From NCBI GenBank assembly GCA_038530925.1, contig JBCBCG010000219.1, positions 1-5,992 on the forward strand: 5,992 nucleotides of DNA, written 5' to 3'. The notes under the pieces were generated by a model. That model had not been told where the DNA came from. It searched no databases and saw only the letters and a program-made list of their open reading frames with translations. The stretch is from JALEGB01 sp038530925. Its GTDB lineage: Bacteria; Pseudomonadota; Alphaproteobacteria; Rhodobacterales; Rhodobacteraceae. Positions 4,993-5,992 of the stretch are shown in pieces. Numbering within the stretch: position 1 is the first letter of the stretch; the number at the start of each line of letters is the position of its first letter. A program made the position numbers and the translations under genes.

Positions 4993-5992
4993 GCGATGCG
5001 GTTCGCCGCCGGGCCGAGCAGCCGCGTGACATGGCCCATTTTGCGGCCCGGCCGGGCGTCCGCCTTGCCGTAGAGATGCAAGGACGCGCCGGGCTCAGCG
5101 GCGAGGCGGGACCAGTCGTGCGCCTCCTCTCCGATGAGGTTGAGCATCTCCGCATCCGAGTGCCGGCGCGGATCGCCGAGCGGCCAGCCGCAGACCGCGC
5201 GGATATGCTGCTCGAACTGGCTGACGGCGCAGGCCTCGAGCGTCCAATGACCTGAATTATGAACGCGCGGCGCGATCTCGTTCACAAGGAGCGCGCCGTT
5301 CTCGGCTTCGAACAGCTCAACGCCCATGACGCCGACATAGTCGAGCGCGTCGACGATGCGCGCGGCGACGCCTTGCGCCGCAAGGACGGTTTGAGGCGAG
5401 ACCGCGCCATCCACCACGCTGCGGCGCAGCACGCCGCCGCGATGTTCGTTCACCGGCGGATCGTAGCACGCGACGGCGCCGTCCGCGCTTCGGGCGACGA
5501 TGACCGACAGCTCGCGCCGGAACGGCACGAAGCCTTCCAGGATCGCCGGCCGCGCGCCGATCGCCGCATGCGCCTCCGCCGCGGCGCGCTCTACTTGATC
5601 GGGCGCGTGGAAAACGAGCCGCGCTTGGCCCTTGCCGTCATAACCGAAGCGCCGGGTCTTCAGGATCCCGCCGCCAAAGGCGCGGGCGGCGGCGGCGAGG
5701 CCGGCGACGTCTTCGATCTCGGCGAAAGGCGCGGTGCCGAGGCCGAGCCCACGCAGAAAGGTCTTCTCGGTCAGCCGATCCTGCGCCGCGGTGAGGGCCG
5801 CCGGGCTCGGACGCAGCGCGCAGCGGGCTGCGATCCGCTCCGCCGCTTCGATCGGCACGTTCTCAAATTCGTAGGTGGCGACATCGATGGCGGCGGCGAA
5901 GCGCTCAAGGGCCTCGGCGTCGTCGAAGCGCGCGATCGTCGCTCGCGCCGCGACGGCGAGCGCAGGCTCGCTCTCCTCTTCGGCGAAGACAT
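4989..5992 (-). CDS. purK: 5-(carboxyamino)imidazole ribonucleotide synthase PurK, partial (N-terminus beyond window)
   Basis: An ATP-grasp enzyme of de novo purine synthesis that converts AIR, ATP and bicarbonate to N5-CAIR, which PurE then rearranges. The reading frame stays open to the right edge: 333 residues are visible, including ATYEFENVPIEAAERI near positions 5840-5890. The usual PurK is about 355-375 residues, so only the first ~25-35, with the GGGQLGRM nucleotide-binding start, are missing. A GTG at 5858 opens a shorter frame but is internal. Hallmarks are YDGKGQ (5625-5642) and NEIAPRVHNSGHWT (5241-5282), the latter carrying metal-binding Asn/Glu, with GVELFE just before it. The gene converges on hisG; its TAA shares bases with the hisG TAG, leaving no space for a separate terminator. 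purE is the expected upstream partner, outside the window. Confidence 0.95.
   Translation of the reverse strand, partial: VFAEEESEPALAVAARATIARFDDAEALERFAAAIDVATYEFENVPIEAAERIAARCALRPSPAALTAAQDRLTEKTFLRGLGLGTAPFAEIEDVAGLAAAARAFGGGILKTRRFGYDGKGQARLVFHAPDQVERAAAEAHAAIGARPAILEGFVPFRRELSVIVARSADGAVACYDPPVNEHRGGVLRRSVVDGAVSPQTVLAAQGVAARIVDALDYVGVMGVELFEAENGALLVNEIAPRVHNSGHWTLEACAVSQFEQHIRAVCGWPLGDPRRHSDAEMLNLIGEEAHDWSRLAAEPGASLHLYGKADARPGRKMGHVTRLLGPAANRIA

Noticed and set aside
5771..5992. 73-codon minus-strand frame beginning at the right edge
   Set aside because: It is in another frame of purK on the same strand. The purK frame through 5859-5990 gives family-like sequence (ATYEFENV), so this one is a shadow.

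Overview
The window is GC-rich (roughly two thirds G+C) chromosomal DNA from an alphaproteobacterium, most likely of the order Hyphomicrobiales (Rhizobiales). This rests on the gene order hisS-hisZ-hisG, the eukaryote-like type of histidyl-tRNA synthetase found in that part of the class, an alphaproteobacterial form of the GatB/YqeY protein, and a strong shortage of GANTC sites, the target of the CcrM methylase. No assignment to a genus is supported.

Layout, left to right. Positions 28-129 hold a short reading frame with a good ribosome binding site. Its first ~25 codons look like the start of carA (carbamoyl-phosphate synthase small subunit), but the similarity stops and a stop codon follows, so it reads as a carA 5' remnant. 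Positions 130-356 are non-coding. They hold several inverted repeats, a possible minus-strand terminator, a weak promoter-like pair, and a perfect DnaA box just upstream of a GatB/YqeY-domain gene (357-842). After a 153-bp gap comes hisS (996-2579), then a 116-bp gap with a small perfect hairpin, then hisZ (2696-3976) and hisG (3973-4992), which overlap by ATGA. On the opposite strand, purK (4989 to beyond 5992) converges on hisG. The two stop codons interlock in the four bases TTAG, so there is no intergenic space.

How the genes work together. HisG and HisZ form the first, feedback-controlled enzyme of histidine biosynthesis (HisZ-dependent ATP phosphoribosyltransferase). HisS uses the product, histidine, for translation. 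HisZ is itself a catalytically dead relative of HisS, so paralogues sit side by side. PurK belongs to purine synthesis. It shares with HisG a dependence on ATP, and both pathways draw on PRPP, but it is on the other strand and probably belongs to a purE-purK unit entering from the right.

This is mainly core metabolism. I do not see an undescribed defence, mobile or biosynthetic system. The points most worth checking are the carA remnant, the DnaA box before yqeY, the eukaryote-like HisS, the long C-terminal extension of HisG, and the GANTC shortage.
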